A stretch of 64,000 bases of DNA from Conchocele bisecta (Eukaryota; Mollusca; Bivalvia; Lucinida; Thyasiridae), in assembly GCA_029237695.1 (NCBI GenBank), contig CM055278.1:73213188-73277187 (forward strand). Reading direction: 5' to 3'. Of this stretch, positions 1-10,390 are shown piece by piece. Every line of letters begins with the position of its first letter. The first letter of the stretch is position 1. The position numbers were made by a program, and so were the translations under genes. The notes beneath the pieces are model-generated. The model was not told where the DNA came from, did no database searches, and saw only the letters and a program-made list of their open reading frames with translations.

Positions 1-480
1 GATGTAGACTGTGTGACGTTCGAAACCGGAATGAATTCGTAACTGATCGGGAGTCTTTATCCTATTCGCACAGACGTCGGGGTAGACCGGTAGTAGTCGT
101 AATATAGTCGTATTACAGTCGTGGTGGTTCGTGGTGCAGTCGTGGCTGATCTTGGCGAGTCGTGACGCAGTTGTGTCGCAGTCGTACCAGATCCTGGTTA
201 TTCTTGATATGTCGTACTGCATTCGTACTGGCAACGTAGTGGAGTCGTGGTAGTTCGTTGCTATTCGGGGACCATCGGCTTGGAAAACGTAGAGCATTCG
301 TACAATAGTCGTCAGTAATCTTCGGCATTCGTAGGACATTCGTGGCAAGGTCGGGAATGATGCCGATTCATGCCGATCTTTATCAAAATTTTGCAAAAAC
401 GTCGGGAGCAGTCGTGGTTGGATAGGTCGGGACTGATCGTGGATAGTCGGGAGTAAAATCGTGACAGTGAAACTGGGGCT
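1..480. mobile_element. Right end of a PIF/Harbinger element (block A copy)
   Basis: This matches the right terminal part of the element at 52769-55710. The last bases, GAAACTGGGGCT, are followed by TTA at 481-483, which corresponds to the 3-bp target duplication seen around the block B copy. The left part lies outside the window. The segment is dense in short TCGT/TCGG motifs about every 10-12 bases (AGTCGT, ATTCGT, GGTCGGGA), as in block B; these may be subterminal transposase-binding sites (inference). No coding sequence of its own. Confidence 0.75.
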
Positions 481-514
481 TTAGGATCCCCGCAAGGGAC
501 ATGGATTTTTTTTT

Positions 515-832
515 ATAAATTTGTTCCCACGAAACAACAATTCGTTCCCTGTTTTTTTAACAATTTGTTACCTCGAATTAGCAATTAATTCCCACGATAT
601 TACAATAGCAATTCGTTTCGTCGAATTAACAATTCGTTCCCACGAAATAACAATTCGTTCCCTCAATTTAACAATTCGTTCCTTCGAATTACAATTAACA
701 ATTCGTTCCCACGATATAAAAATTATGTTCCCACGAAATAACAATTGTTATATCGTGGGAACGAATTGCTATTTCGTGGGAACGAATTGCTAAATTTAGG
801 GAACGAATTGTTAATTGTTGAATTGAGTGCAC
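515..832. repeat. Inverted array of a ~21-bp AT-rich unit (block A)
   Basis: About ten direct copies of a unit like ACAATTCGTTCCCACGAAAT run from about 525 to 745. Two or three copies in the opposite orientation (GGGAACGAATTG) follow at 758-815, so the end folds into a hairpin. Units alternate between 'CCCACGA' and 'CCCTCAA/CCTTCGA' forms. The matching array in block B is at 55747-56045. Confidence 0.85.
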
Positions 833-867
833 GAACTGTTATTTCAATGGAACGGTTCTGGTGTGGT

Positions 868-1010
868 GAGGACCTGGCATCAGATCAGGATTGTTCTGAT
901 TTCAGGGCTGAATATATATTTTTATTATTGTAAATATTCAGTTATGATTTTGGGAGTTTCCCCCCATTTGTACATGTACTTGAACCCCGCCGTATCGGAT
1001 GTGACCGTGG
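868..1010 (+). repeat. Dispersed repeat, 'ACCTGGCATCAGATCAGG' family
   Basis: The motif ACCTGGCATCAGATCAGG is followed by GGGCTGAATATAT and TGTAAATATTCAGTT. It recurs in block B (about 56097-56190), in diverged form at 8650-8730, 26775-26870 and 57230-57310, and inverted at about 4925-5060. It is non-coding and of unknown origin. Confidence 0.7.
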
Positions 1011-1111
1011 CACATATTTTTTCCCGAACCGTACGATTCTTCCCCGATGTCGGGGACGCCGGGACGCCGTACGATTACCCCCATCGCACGGCGACCGTTT
1101 TATTAGTGACT

Positions 1112-1811
1112 GAGGCATTACCAAGACTCATGCCGACACCAGTACGATCCATTACGGCTGATCAATTGTAGTTTTTTTTCAAGTCGTAGCGATCATGAAA
1201 GTGTGACCAGTAGCCGATTTCACCAAAATTGCAAAGCATACTTGTCTTGCTAAATACACTTTGAGGGAGAAATTTCCAGTCTCAAATCGACCGCAACCTG
1301 TCATATCTGCCCGTGGGGCCGGCTTGGGATTCGAAGATGCGTACGTATCACGTACGGACCCGCATGGGGCATGTGCGACGTTAAAAATAATTAAAGATAA
1401 ATTTATAGATTTTTATTATACTGAATGAATTACATTATCACAGCCAAAATGGCTGTGATAATGTAATACAAACAGTATAATAATTCTGCATACTTTTAAT
1501 CATCAACTATATGCTAGCAGTAGTTAGTTGTATATGAAATAATGCATTTCGGGAAAAATAAATAATTACTCCAACAAGTATTCTTAGCTATATAAGTATT
1601 CTTAGCAATATTGGTGAAATCGGCTACAGGGCTTAATGTCTGTGATGCTCAACGAAGTATAAATGTTACGTACTGTAAGCTATATTCATCATGTAGTGTA
1701 CAATTTGGGTCATAGCGCAACCTATACTGGACATCGTAGCGAAATTCCCTTTCGTTTTACCTAGTTGGAAAACATACTTTCATCAGGGACTGATTATCAA
1801 ATAGTCACAAC
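1112..1811. other. Gene-free stretch; left edge of the block A-specific segment
   Basis: Block B jumps from the equivalent of about 1112 directly to the equivalent of 7759, so 1113-7758 is present only in block A. This part is AT-rich and holds one perfect hairpin (1429-1467). I see no gene. Confidence 0.6.
1429..1467. repeat. Perfect 18-bp hairpin
   Basis: Arms ATTACATTATCACAGCCA and TGGCTGTGATAATGTAAT flank a 3-base AAA loop. It is a perfect inverted repeat and may be a remnant of a short fold-back element. There is no adjacent gene to suggest a terminator role. Confidence 0.85.
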
Positions 1812-3240
1812 CATTACGCAAACATTGTATTAGCGAGCCAACCTCACCAAACCCCCGGTTACCTATGTAAACAGCGGGTTTGATGAGGTTGCCCGCAATA
1901 GGTAATGCGGTCAAATAGGTCACGATGCAGTGACTATTTTCAATCAATAACTTATGTTGTAAGCGATTGTAATGTGTATTTTCAATATTTATATTATTAA
2001 AATGTATCATATCGGTACCCCTTTAAGTAATATTTGTATATTTTAAATGTAATGATGTTGTCATGAAGCGCATGAATATAAGTATTAATTAATCCAGTTT
2101 ATATTGAGGCAAATCACACAGCCTAAAAACATAGTGTTGGAGTATAAACCATAGTATCGTATATTATTCATAAGTATATCACTATTAAACATTAATTACA
2201 ATATGTATACATATTATTAAAACAGTAGATGCTACCACTGTTTCGCTGTATGTGATATTTATAACAACATATTTTTTTTATTCGTCCGCGTACGGATTTC
2301 TGTCACACAAAGCGCCATTTTCAGTTCATATTTTGACCTGTGCATATGAACCGGACTAAGTTTAAACAACGCTCGATTCCGTCCAATTCAGATTTCTATG
2401 CAGAATGTTCAGACAAACTACATATTAAGTAATGTTGCTAAATAAGTGTTAACGGCTGGAACATGGTTATCACTAAAAGGAAGAAACCAGTCGTATTATT
2501 GAAAAATAAGATTTACCTGAGACCTCATGGAGGCCGCCATTAATCCAGTGTAAACAATAGACCGTGTGATCCCATTTCCTGAGTAGCCCCCGCTTAGTGA
2601 AACGATGTGCTAATCATGATATTATGTTCCCAATAATTGGAAACGGTTTGAATTTCTCGGTAAAAACTACGAAAGTCATAAAAAAATAACGATGTATATT
2701 TTAATTTAACATTGGATACGCTTAGACGGTATTACTCTCTCATCGGATCGTCAGTTGTCGTCGATAGCGATTTAACGTACTGATCTGGTCTTAATTTATT
2801 GTCAACTTTCAACGCCATTTACAGAATATATGGCTAATTTTGGAAATAAATAACGGCAAATTACGATGACGTCTGCTCTGAAATATCTGTCAACATGCGG
2901 ACGTAATTTAAGGAAATCGTTATATTTTAAGGCTACATCTGTGACTAATTACGAATTTATGTATGGTCTTTGGCTACACCCGACACATTACACAGATCTA
3001 GTTGTAAATACACGTCGCTTTGTGTGGGGGAAAAATCGATAATGCGTAGTTGTGTGTGACGAGGTGTTGATCTGATGACAGCTGTGACCCTTAGGCAATG
3101 TTTTGAAATTGACGTGTCGTTTTGATGTGTGCCGCAACACCTCACTGTCGGAGACAACATGACAATTAACGATATACTCGATTATACACAGATCTATTAG
3201 ACGGCTGGTTATTTAAAATAAAGAGTAGTTCAGTACACTT

Positions 3241-3450
3241 CGCTGATATTGTTTTTAGAAAATCAGTAATATTTTCCGGAAATGGTGTTGAAAAGTTGAC
3301 AAAAATTCTATCACCGTATTTAGTTGTGCCGATATTGTTTTAAAAAATCATAATTTTTTCCGTAAATGGTGTTTGAAAATTGACAAAATATATAGCCGCA
3401 TTTCTCCGATATTCGTTTAGAAAATCACCAATATTTTCTGTAAATGGTGT
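3241..3450. repeat. Three-unit tandem repeat inside E1
   Basis: Three units of about 75-90 bp share CGATATTGTTTT, AAAATCA and TAAATGGTGTTGA. The same array is present in E1 copy 2 at about 34240-34460, so it is a fixed part of the element. It is non-coding. Confidence 0.75.
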
Positions 3451-3944
3451 TGACACAAAATGCAGCGTTCACGCGGAATTCAAATAAAATACAAAATAAT
3501 AATTTAATAAATAGACGCCGATGGCTACTGTGTTTGCGGCCAGTGAATTTTGGTCGTGGTAGCCACAGGCGCAGTTCGAACAGTGTTGTGAGCAGATGGA
3601 GGACAATAATTATTTCAAATTCATAAAAAAATGTTTGCTGTCCGAAAATTAATTAATTGTGACAGCCAAAAAAAATAGATTTTGGGACAGTAAAACATTA
3701 TATGGTATAGACAGCATAGACAGTACCTCAAACTTAAAAAAAACAGTAACAAACTGTCTGTGTATATATTACTTAAACTTAAAAAATCAGTAACAAACTG
3801 TCTGTGTATATATTACTTAAAGACAGACACTTTAATTGTTGGTAAGTTTCTATCAATGTATAGGTATTTTTATTAAAATCATAAAATTGTGATTATTAAA
3901 AAATATTAAAATCACAAAAATAATATATATGGAGAAAAAAAATT

Positions 3945-4045
3945 ACACCACGTCGAGGTTTGAACCACCGACCCTTCCGGGAATCGGTAATTAAATCATT
4001 GAAGTCGGCGACCTTAACCTCACGACTGTTGCGCCATTTACGACA
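3945..4045 (-). ncRNA. tRNA-like Pol III module in E1 copy 1
   Basis: Read on the minus strand, GTGAGGTTAAGGTCGCCGAC resembles the D-arm/A-box of a Ser/Leu-type tRNA, ACCGA...TCGGT forms a long variable-arm-like hairpin, and GGTTCAAACC fits a B-box/T-loop. A run of eight T follows the 3' end, as a Pol III terminator would. The anticodon and T stems do not pair well, so this is a tRNA-derived sequence and not a convincing functional tRNA. It is conserved in E1 copy 2 (about 34835-34925), though with a shorter T run. Confidence 0.5.
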
Positions 4046-4479
4046 ATCACAGTTATACAGAAGTGCTATCAGTATTATGCCACCATTTGAACGTAATAAT
4101 TATTAAATTATTTGCAACTCCATCTACAACAATACCGTTACAGAGATACGCTATTGAAACAACATGTATTAGTACCCATAACATAACAAAGTAATGTATC
4201 ATTATATATCACAGGAGATAGCTTAAAACTATATATACTAATCATAAACAGAACAATCCGCTTGGCTCGTATGAAAATAGTTCGCATGATATTGATTATC
4301 TCCCTTGCCGAAAGTAGTTCAGTGATTTATTAATTCCAAATAAGACGTGTTTGCGTAATGACGGATCATATCTAATTATATTGACCACACAAGAGTTCAC
4401 AGTTCTCGTATCTTGGTGTTAAGTGCACTGCTCTTAATTATGACAATGACTGGAGAAATAGGGATAATGTGATGTTTTA

Positions 4480-4690
4480 CCAGTGTAGATTCTGATCAAA
4501 TGGCACACTCATGTTGCCTCATAACGATTTGTATTGCTTGTTATAAGCATGGCGGGTGCTTCATTGATGGGATGGCGAACAATGCAGATCCTGGCAAGGC
4601 TGATCTGGATCTACAGTGTTCTGAAATCCCATAAGCCCCATTTCTCCAGTGACATCCATAATTATAGTGTTCATTAATCAGTCACCTGAT
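4480..4690. repeat. Dispersed repeat, 'GATCAGG...CTGCACTGTTCGCC' family
   Basis: Contains the diverged, inverted core GGCGAACAATGCAGATCCTG...CTGATCTGGATCTACAGTGT and the tail AAATCCCATAAGCCCCATTTCTCCAGTGACATCC (positions 4620-4658). Other copies lie near 11775, 20520, 48050, 48340, 49560 and 59520. It is an abundant interspersed element, probably non-autonomous. Confidence 0.65.
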
Positions 4691-4837
4691 GCAGAAAACA
4701 CGCACGGATATTAATTAATTAACGTACAATGTAAAAAATGTGAATCATTTTGTCACATTTGATCTCTATGGTAATAAATGCGCAAATACAATGCTACCTT
4801 GGCTGCTACCAATTCTTGTCAAATTGACCACCTACCA

Positions 4838-5060
4838 TGAGTTTGTTTGTTTGTTGGGGTTTAACGGCCTATCAACAATGTAGGTCATTTAAGGCCGGGT
4901 CAATGAGTTTAGTACTAAATCACATATATTACCTGTACAAATGGGGAAAAAATACCAAAATCAGAACTGAATATTTGCAATAACATAAACTATATATTCA
5001 GCCCTTGAATCAAAATAATCCTGATCTGATGCCAGGTCCTCGCCACACTAGTATCACTTG
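4838..5060 (-). repeat. Two adjoining dispersed repeats
   Basis: 4845-4912 carries TTTGTTTGTTGGGGTTTAAC and GTAGGTCATTTAAGGCCGGG, a motif pair I associate with molluscan interspersed repeats (from memory). It is followed by an inverted copy of the 868-1010 repeat (CCTGATCTGATGCCAGGTCC). The downstream stretch 5060-5430 holds no gene that I recognise. Confidence 0.55.
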
Positions 5061-5432
5061 GCCCCCTCCCAAAAGCAGTAGGATCAGTAATACTCTTACT
5101 ACTTTTATAATGGGCAATAACCCAATTCAACTCCCAGGTAACAAATGAGCCAAATATAAAAACGTCCCCGAGGGCCAAATCAGGCAAATCGTGATTCCTA
5201 TAAGGAGGAACCCCTACGGTTAATTTACGCCGTCGCGTTCGCCCGACCAACCACCCACTGCAACCATGGGTAACACAATACTTGTAACCGAATGACGTCA
5301 GTGTAATGACCCAACGTAAGCATGTCCGCCCAGTTCGTTTTGAAACTGAAACACGTTTACACTGTAATGTACTTCCATTGGAAGTTCTGCAGGACTATAA
5401 TCTGAGCTGATGATCGATCAAATATATAGAGG

Positions 5433-5537
5433 ATATTCATATATTTGCAACGAATATTAACAGCTCTCGTGAAATATGGACATTTCACACCACGAGATGA
5501 ACATATATGTCATATTCGTTGCAAAAATATGAATATT
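5433..5537. repeat. Inverted repeat with nested hairpin
   Basis: ATTCATATATTTGCAACGAAT pairs with the ATTCGTTGCAAAAATATGAAT stretch at the other end. Inside, CTCGTG...CACGAG forms a second hairpin. The following stretch 5540-6140 is AT-rich with no recognisable gene. Confidence 0.7.
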
Positions 5538-6141
5538 ATATTTATTATATATCGCTCCATGGAAATTAGCAGTTTTTTAGACTGTATACGGTAATAAATG
5601 TGTATTTGCAGCCTATTTGCGCTGTTTTCTTTCTAAATACAGAATATGAATATAGATAGCGGAAGTAGTCGTATTTTCACCGCAAGTTGTTTATTTCATC
5701 GATGAAAACATATGACTTTTATTTACATCGTATAACTATGTATTTCATGGGTAGGTATATAATAACATATAGTTTTCGTTGTTCCAGTCCGTTACAGTGC
5801 AAACGTGTTTCTCTCAAGTGGTGTTCAGGATGGCCAAAAAACTATAGAATACATCACCATATGAATATCACACTATGAAGAATTACAGTTATTTGCACAA
5901 TATGCTTGCTATGAAGGGCATGTAGTACGTGCAAATGACATGTGCAATCAAGTATGTTACATTCAGTATACATGTATAACATTCATTATTATATACGTAC
6001 TTTCGTTTCCCATTGAAACACAATGCAACGCAAGTCGTCGATAATGTTTCCATATTGATGTCTCGTGAGTTCAAATAACCTATAATTATATAGCACAATT
6101 TGACCCTATCAGAGTCGATGGGGCGAGTACAAGTAATAGAT

Positions 6142-6388
6142 CAGGGGGCCGTTTCACTAAACTTCTTATGACTAAAATGTTCGTAAGTGCAAATTTAGGA
6201 TCGTCTGGAAATATCAATTGATGGATTTACATGTATTGATCATAGGCCTCATAAGCAGCATATGCTCAATAAATGTAAATCCAATAATTGTCTACAAGAA
6301 AACATTGTTAATGTGAAATGTACAGACTATCATAATTTTGCACTTACGAGCATTTTAGTTGTACGAAGTTTAGTGAAACGCGCCCCTG
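6142..6388. mobile_element. MITE 'CAGGGGGCCGTTTCAC', copy 1
   Basis: The left end CAGGGGGCCGTTTCACTAAA is inverted at the right end as GTTTAGTGAAACGCGCCCCTG. The terminal repeats extend inward for about 50 bases (GACTAAAATGTTCGTAAGTG versus CACTTACGAGCATTTTAG), with a second inner palindrome around CAATTGATGG and TTGGATTTACATTTATTG. It is non-coding. A sister copy is at 7428-7672. I found no clean target duplication. Confidence 0.8.
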
Positions 6389-6526
6389 ACTCCCATCAGA
6401 CTATGTCATAGTATTGATTGCAATTAGTTAAACTATTCAAGATAAAGCTTAGTCTGCAGTTTTTCCATAAATGACACATGTGTGTCACGTACTTTCAAAA
6501 GCTAATATATAGAAAATATATGGTTA

Positions 6527-6650
6527 GGGCCGTCGAATATAAAATATATTCGGTTGAGCCTTAGACAGCTTTATTGGGGCGAGCTTTAGCGAACCCCAAT
6601 AAAGTTGTCGTGGCGAAACCAAATGTATTTATGCTCGACGGCACTAATCA
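6527..6650. repeat. Palindromic element, ~124 bp
   Basis: TTAGGGCCGTCGAATATAAA at the left is mirrored by ATTTATGCTCGACGGCACTAA at the right. In the centre CTTTATTGGGG pairs with CCCCAATAAAG. It is a short fold-back with no coding capacity. Confidence 0.75.
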
Positions 6651-6689
6651 TATTTAATTTATACCGCATACTGGACTTAATTGTTTGAA

Positions 6690-6790
6690 CGTGCGTGACG
6701 TCATGTTTTGACATCATTTCCTCGCCATACGTCACAAATCTAGCGACGTCATTCAAAGAAAAATGGCGGCGTCCATGTTAGGTAAATTCG
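6690..6790 (+). promoter_or_regulatory. CRE-rich segment before a possible short first exon
   Basis: TGACGTCA at about 6699, ACGTCA at about 6730 and GACGTCA at about 6745 cluster upstream of ATGGCGGCGTCCATGTTAG|GTAAAT (6763 onward), which reads MAASML followed by a donor-like site. This could be a first exon, but no downstream exon was found and the neighbourhood is repeats. It is only a possibility. Confidence 0.15.
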
Positions 6791-7427
6791 GCATTGTGTC
6801 TGATTAAATCTTCGATTTATATACGATGAGCTTCAATATTGGCTGGCTTTAGACTCCACATTTGTCATAATAAGCATAAAATGATGACGGGCATGTCTGT
6901 GTCGTTGGTTAGTTCGCATAATTATACTGTAAAAATGGACAAAATTCAGCTGACTTGAGAGCGATTTAGATTTTAAAATCCGCCGCCATTTTGAATTTGC
7001 TGTTGAGAATGACCAATCATAGGCCGCCATTAGGGGTCAAAGGTGAAAAAATAAAGGCTAAATCGGCACTTCATGCATATTAGGCTACGTTACTTCAGAT
7101 ATAATCAACATTTACTAAACCCCCTTCATTATGCTACATGGAGCAATGGTTGCGGTATAAATGTTTTTTACATGTAGCATATCCAAAATGCAAACTCAGG
7201 CATGTACTAGGAACTATACGACAAATTGGTACTGTATATAAGCACGTGTATATGTAAAGTTTAGTTAAGAGGGCAACTATGCTATGTCTGCGTATATGAT
7301 GTATACTACTCGTATGATGCCATGTACATTCCTGTATGACACGTTGTCCTCATTAACGGTGGAATGATGTAACATAGCAAGCATAATAAATTGTACATGT
7401 ATGTAGCCAATTCGTATGATATCAATC

Positions 7428-7672
7428 CAGGGGACCGCTTCACTCAACTTCGTACGACTAAAATGTTCGTAAGTGCAAATTTAGGACCGTCTGGAAATAT
7501 CAATTGATGGATTTACATTTATTGAGCATAGGCTGCATTTGCAGCCTATGCTCAATAAATGTAAATCCAATAATTATACAATAAAACGTTGTTAATGTGA
7601 AATTTACAGACTACATAATTTTGCACTTACGAACATTTTATTCGTACGAAGTTTAGTCAAACGGCCCCCAGG
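7428..7672. mobile_element. MITE 'CAGGGGGCCGTTTCAC', copy 2
   Basis: Same family as 6142-6388: CAGGGGACCGCTTCACTCAA at the left and GTTTAGTCAAACGGCCCC at the right. The inner palindrome is more intact here (TTTATTGAGCATAGGCTGCA and TGCAGCCTATGCTCAATAAA). It is non-coding. Confidence 0.8.
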
Positions 7673-7758
7673 ACAATCAACAATGTTGAATACTACGATG
7701 TACAGGGGGGTTCAAAATATGTGTCCCCATTTGTATTAGTCATAACTCGTATTCTCAA

Positions 7759-9540
7759 AGATAAACTTTCAAAATAAAGTTTGTTACAAAGTAGCATGCA
7801 GTAACATTGTGCTCGTTATATATTCCAACTAATGACGTCACTACTTTTAGCATATGACGTCATGCAGAGGATATGGCATAAATACATTTTCATCAATTTG
7901 CGCCGGTTACTAGACGAAAATGTGTTGTGCGATAGCTTTAAATACAGAGGAGTGATATATCGTTAGGAAACCGGTACATTTTTCGACATAAAACCTTTTA
8001 CGCCGGCACGGAGTACATCACCAGTGAACTATGCAGTGTTAGTGCGCTACATAACGATTTATATGAGACAGATGAGAAGTCGAATAGACAGACGGACCAA
8101 CGGCCAAAATGACAAACCGTCATCCAATGAAAGAGCAGTTACAGTCACGTGTGTCTATAGTAATCGTGTTTCCGGTGTTGTCGTCGTCATCGTCGTCCGT
8201 GTGTCGTCGTCCGCGTCCAAAATGTTAAAAAGTCTGTACACGTTTTTTCATCATCATATAACTTTAATATTTATTTACTTTATATATAAATAATGGATTT
8301 CTTCGATATTTGGACACACGATACACGTAAGCATTTGGAACACACTTATCACCCCCATTAAGTAAACATGACCTTCACGTTTTTGAACTGCACATTGTTG
8401 CGGAAGCACTAGCCATTTTTATGTCTCTGAAAGTTTGTAGAAGTTTCTTCATCATAGTATAACTTTAATATTACTTGACGGATTGCTTCACTTGATACAT
8501 GCGAGCATTTGGAACATTGACATGTGTCGTGTTTAAAATATAATTGTCAATACACATTCCCAAACATTATAGCTGCACTATTTTAAATCATTTAAAGTAC
8601 AAAAAACATGAACTTTATATATGTATACGTTGGCATGCGTCTGATGATGTGATAACCTGGCACCAGATCAGGCTATTGTAATGTCAAGGCTGAATTATTT
8701 TTTCTGTAAATGTTCTGTTCTGAAAAGTTCAGTTCTGAAAATGTCATAAGTTACCTTTTGTATAGTAAGGGTCGCGGGCCATGACATAAGCTAGCCGAAA
8801 TGACATAAGCACCATTTATACGATAACAGTTAGACTAGCCGAAAATGTCATAAGAGCCATTTGTAAAGTCAGAGTCACTGGTCATGAGCTAGTCTGGTCA
8901 AAAGTGTCATATGGGAAATTTGTGTGGTATCAGTTACATGCTTATACAGGGGCGGATCCAGCATTTGGGGAACGGGGGTTGTCTAGTTGCGAAGGTAACT
9001 CTTGCAATCTACTCCCGTACCGTCCGTAGCTAGCTCTTCGAAATGAACTTTCCTGTATTTTACGGCATTTAAATTCAGACTCCAACTGGTGGTAAACTGT
9101 GATCTATGTAAACTCCGTAGCTGAACGGGGGGATGCAACACCGGACCCCCCCCCCGCCCCCACCCTCTAGATCCGCCTCTGTTATAAGTATAAATGCGCT
9201 TTGAAAGCATGGCACTACTAAATCACTGGAATACATCACAAATTAAACACACTTATATATTATAAGGTATGGGGCGGGAGAATTGTTTTATTTTGATTGT
9301 TGTTGTTTTTAGTTGGCTTTGTTTGCAAATAACATATAACATATACCAGTGGGCCAATAACAGTCAACAATAAATATGTTGTCAATATAACAGTTAACAA
9401 AATGGGTCACTAACGGTTAACAAAAAATATTGTGTCAATATAACAGATAACAAAAACATGTCAATAACAGGCTAACAGTTTAACCCATACACCCCAGCCT
9501 CCATATCTTGTATTTTCTGGGTGTTCGGTTAAGATATGTT
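7759..9540 (+). repeat. Duplicated segment upstream of an SLC19 relic (block A)
   Basis: Nearly identical to 56340-58190 and more distantly similar to about 25960-27410, which leads into the intact SLC19 5' exon. It includes TGACGTCA motifs near 7832 and 7855, a GTCGTCGTCATCGTCGTC tract and a set of CAGTTAACAA/GTCAATATAACAG repeats near 9370-9480. I see no gene in it apart from the inserted TIR element at 8947-9181. Confidence 0.8.
8947..9181. mobile_element. 235-bp TIR element with 5-bp target duplication
   Basis: Begins CAGGGGCGGATCCAGC and ends GATCCGCCTCTG. TTATA flanks both sides (8942-8946 and 9182-9186). The related segment near 27070 lacks the element, giving an empty site, while block B carries it (57538-57830). 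The ends look hAT-like, but a 5-bp duplication is short for that superfamily. Non-autonomous. Confidence 0.85.
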
Positions 9541-9558
9541 TTCGGATAGTCGTGTTCG

Positions 9559-9623
9559 TAGTTGCGGGCAGCAACTCTGCAAAACTCCCATGGGAGTTTT
9601 TGCAGAGTTACTGCCCGCAACTA
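9559..9623. repeat. 65-bp palindrome (block A)
   Basis: TAGTTGCGGGCAGCAACTCT pairs with AGAGTTACTGCCCGCAACTA around the centre CTCCCATGGGAG. Family members lie at 27422-27503, 45638-45703, 58208-58271 and 58912-58981. Here it abuts an SLC19 exon relic. Confidence 0.85.
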
Positions 9624-9628
9624 CTATT

Positions 9629-9796
9629 GCCGATTACTCGGAAATATTCCACACAAAGACAGAAACTAAGGCTGCGGTCACTTCTGAAAACTTCGCCATC
9701 GAGGAGCCAAGTATTCAACCAAAGGAACATAACTCTGACACGTTTTTTGAGAAATTTAAAGCCGGAGTTATCTTCATGGCTAAGGAACTGAGAGTA
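9629..9796 (+). pseudogene. SLC19 exon relic (block A)
   Basis: Encodes ADYSEIFHTKTET...KAGVIFMAKELRV, matching the cytoplasmic loop between the two halves of the SLC19 transporter at 27571-28435. Everything before ADYSEIFH has been replaced by the 65-bp palindrome, and homology stops after KELRV, where a stop follows within five codons. All membrane segments of the exon are missing, so this cannot make a transporter. The loop carries about 9 residues more than the intact exon (AAVTSENFAIEEPS versus AAIEDPN), so it derives from a diverged copy. The block B counterpart is at 58275-58445. Confidence 0.8.
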
Positions 9797-9823
9797 AAAC
9801 ATGACGTAATTTAAGATATATTA

Positions 9824-10245
9824 TTGTGTTTCTTCCTTTAATGGTACTTACTAATTGTGTTAATGGATTACATTTCCTACCTAATAATTAAATCCATGCT
9901 TAATTCTTACACATTTGCCCTTCCTATCCTAAACCGGGCATTATGTGTCTAAGGCAGATAGTAGGACCCCTGTTAACCGTGCACCTGCAAACCCGTCACT
10001 ATTACATGTATTTATGGCTTGCACTGTCATTTCACAGGTTTAAGTCAGGTCTATGAAAGCATTACATATACATGAAGATAAAAGTATCAGTAATTTAAAG
10101 AAATAAATTAAAGATTATTGTATATGTCTACTCTCAGTTATGAAGGATTAATACGCAAGCTTCAGCGATTTGACGTCAAACCGACATATTCCACAAATTA
10201 TAACGTCACTGATGCCCCGGAAGTAGTTCTAAGAGGAGTTAATTA
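9824..10245. other. Gene-free stretch
   Basis: AT-rich sequence shared in part with block B. Between about 9932 and 9933 block B holds an extra 0.9 kb containing the SLC19 penultimate exon, so block A probably lost it. GACGTCAAACCGACATATTC at 10168 begins a segment absent from block B (10176-12053). Confidence 0.6.
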
Positions 10246-10390
10246 GGGGATAACCATGCTTTGTTTTTCGATTTGGAGCGGTATGTGGGAGGTTTTATGG
10301 TCTGTGAATCAGTTTTACGGCGACGCGTCAGCGGACCATAAAACCTCACACATACCGCTCCAAATCGAAAAACAAAGCATGGTTATCCCC
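10246..10390. repeat. 145-bp palindromic element
   Basis: GGGGATAACCATGCTTTGTT at the left is mirrored by AACAAAGCATGGTTATCCCC at the right. Arms are about 57 bp with few mismatches around a GC-rich centre (TTTTACGGCGACGCGTC). It is followed by ATTCTAATGCACC, a sequence also found beside the palindrome at 23816-23944 and, inverted, near 11076 and 24857. Confidence 0.85.

Larger units (their letters stand above)
1812..4360. mobile_element. 2.5-kb TIR element 'E1', copy 1
   Basis: Termini are CATTACGCAAAC and GTTTGCGTAATG, a 12-bp perfect terminal inverted repeat. A second copy of 2436 bp at 32803-35238 is similar along its whole length and interrupts a LINE, which defines both ends. Flanks here (TCACAAC on the left, ACGGATC on the right) show no target duplication. 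The element has no credible transposase ORF, so it is presumably non-autonomous. Inside it are a three-unit tandem repeat (3241-3450), a 50-bp duplication near 3726-3822 that is absent from copy 2, and a tRNA-like sequence on the minus strand (about 3945-4045). The superfamily was not recognised. Confidence 0.75.

Noticed and set aside
515..832. Possible CRISPR-like array because of regular ~21-bp repeats
   Set aside because: There are no unique spacers, units are directly adjacent and diverge gradually, part is inverted, and the DNA is eukaryotic.
3945..4045. Genuine tRNA-Ser/Leu gene
   Set aside because: The anticodon and T stems pair poorly and the sequence is part of a repeated element, so only a tRNA-like call is made.
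1812..4360. E1 as a Helitron because target duplication is missing
   Set aside because: It has perfect 12-bp terminal inverted repeats and neither the TC start nor the CTRR end with hairpin expected of Helitrons.
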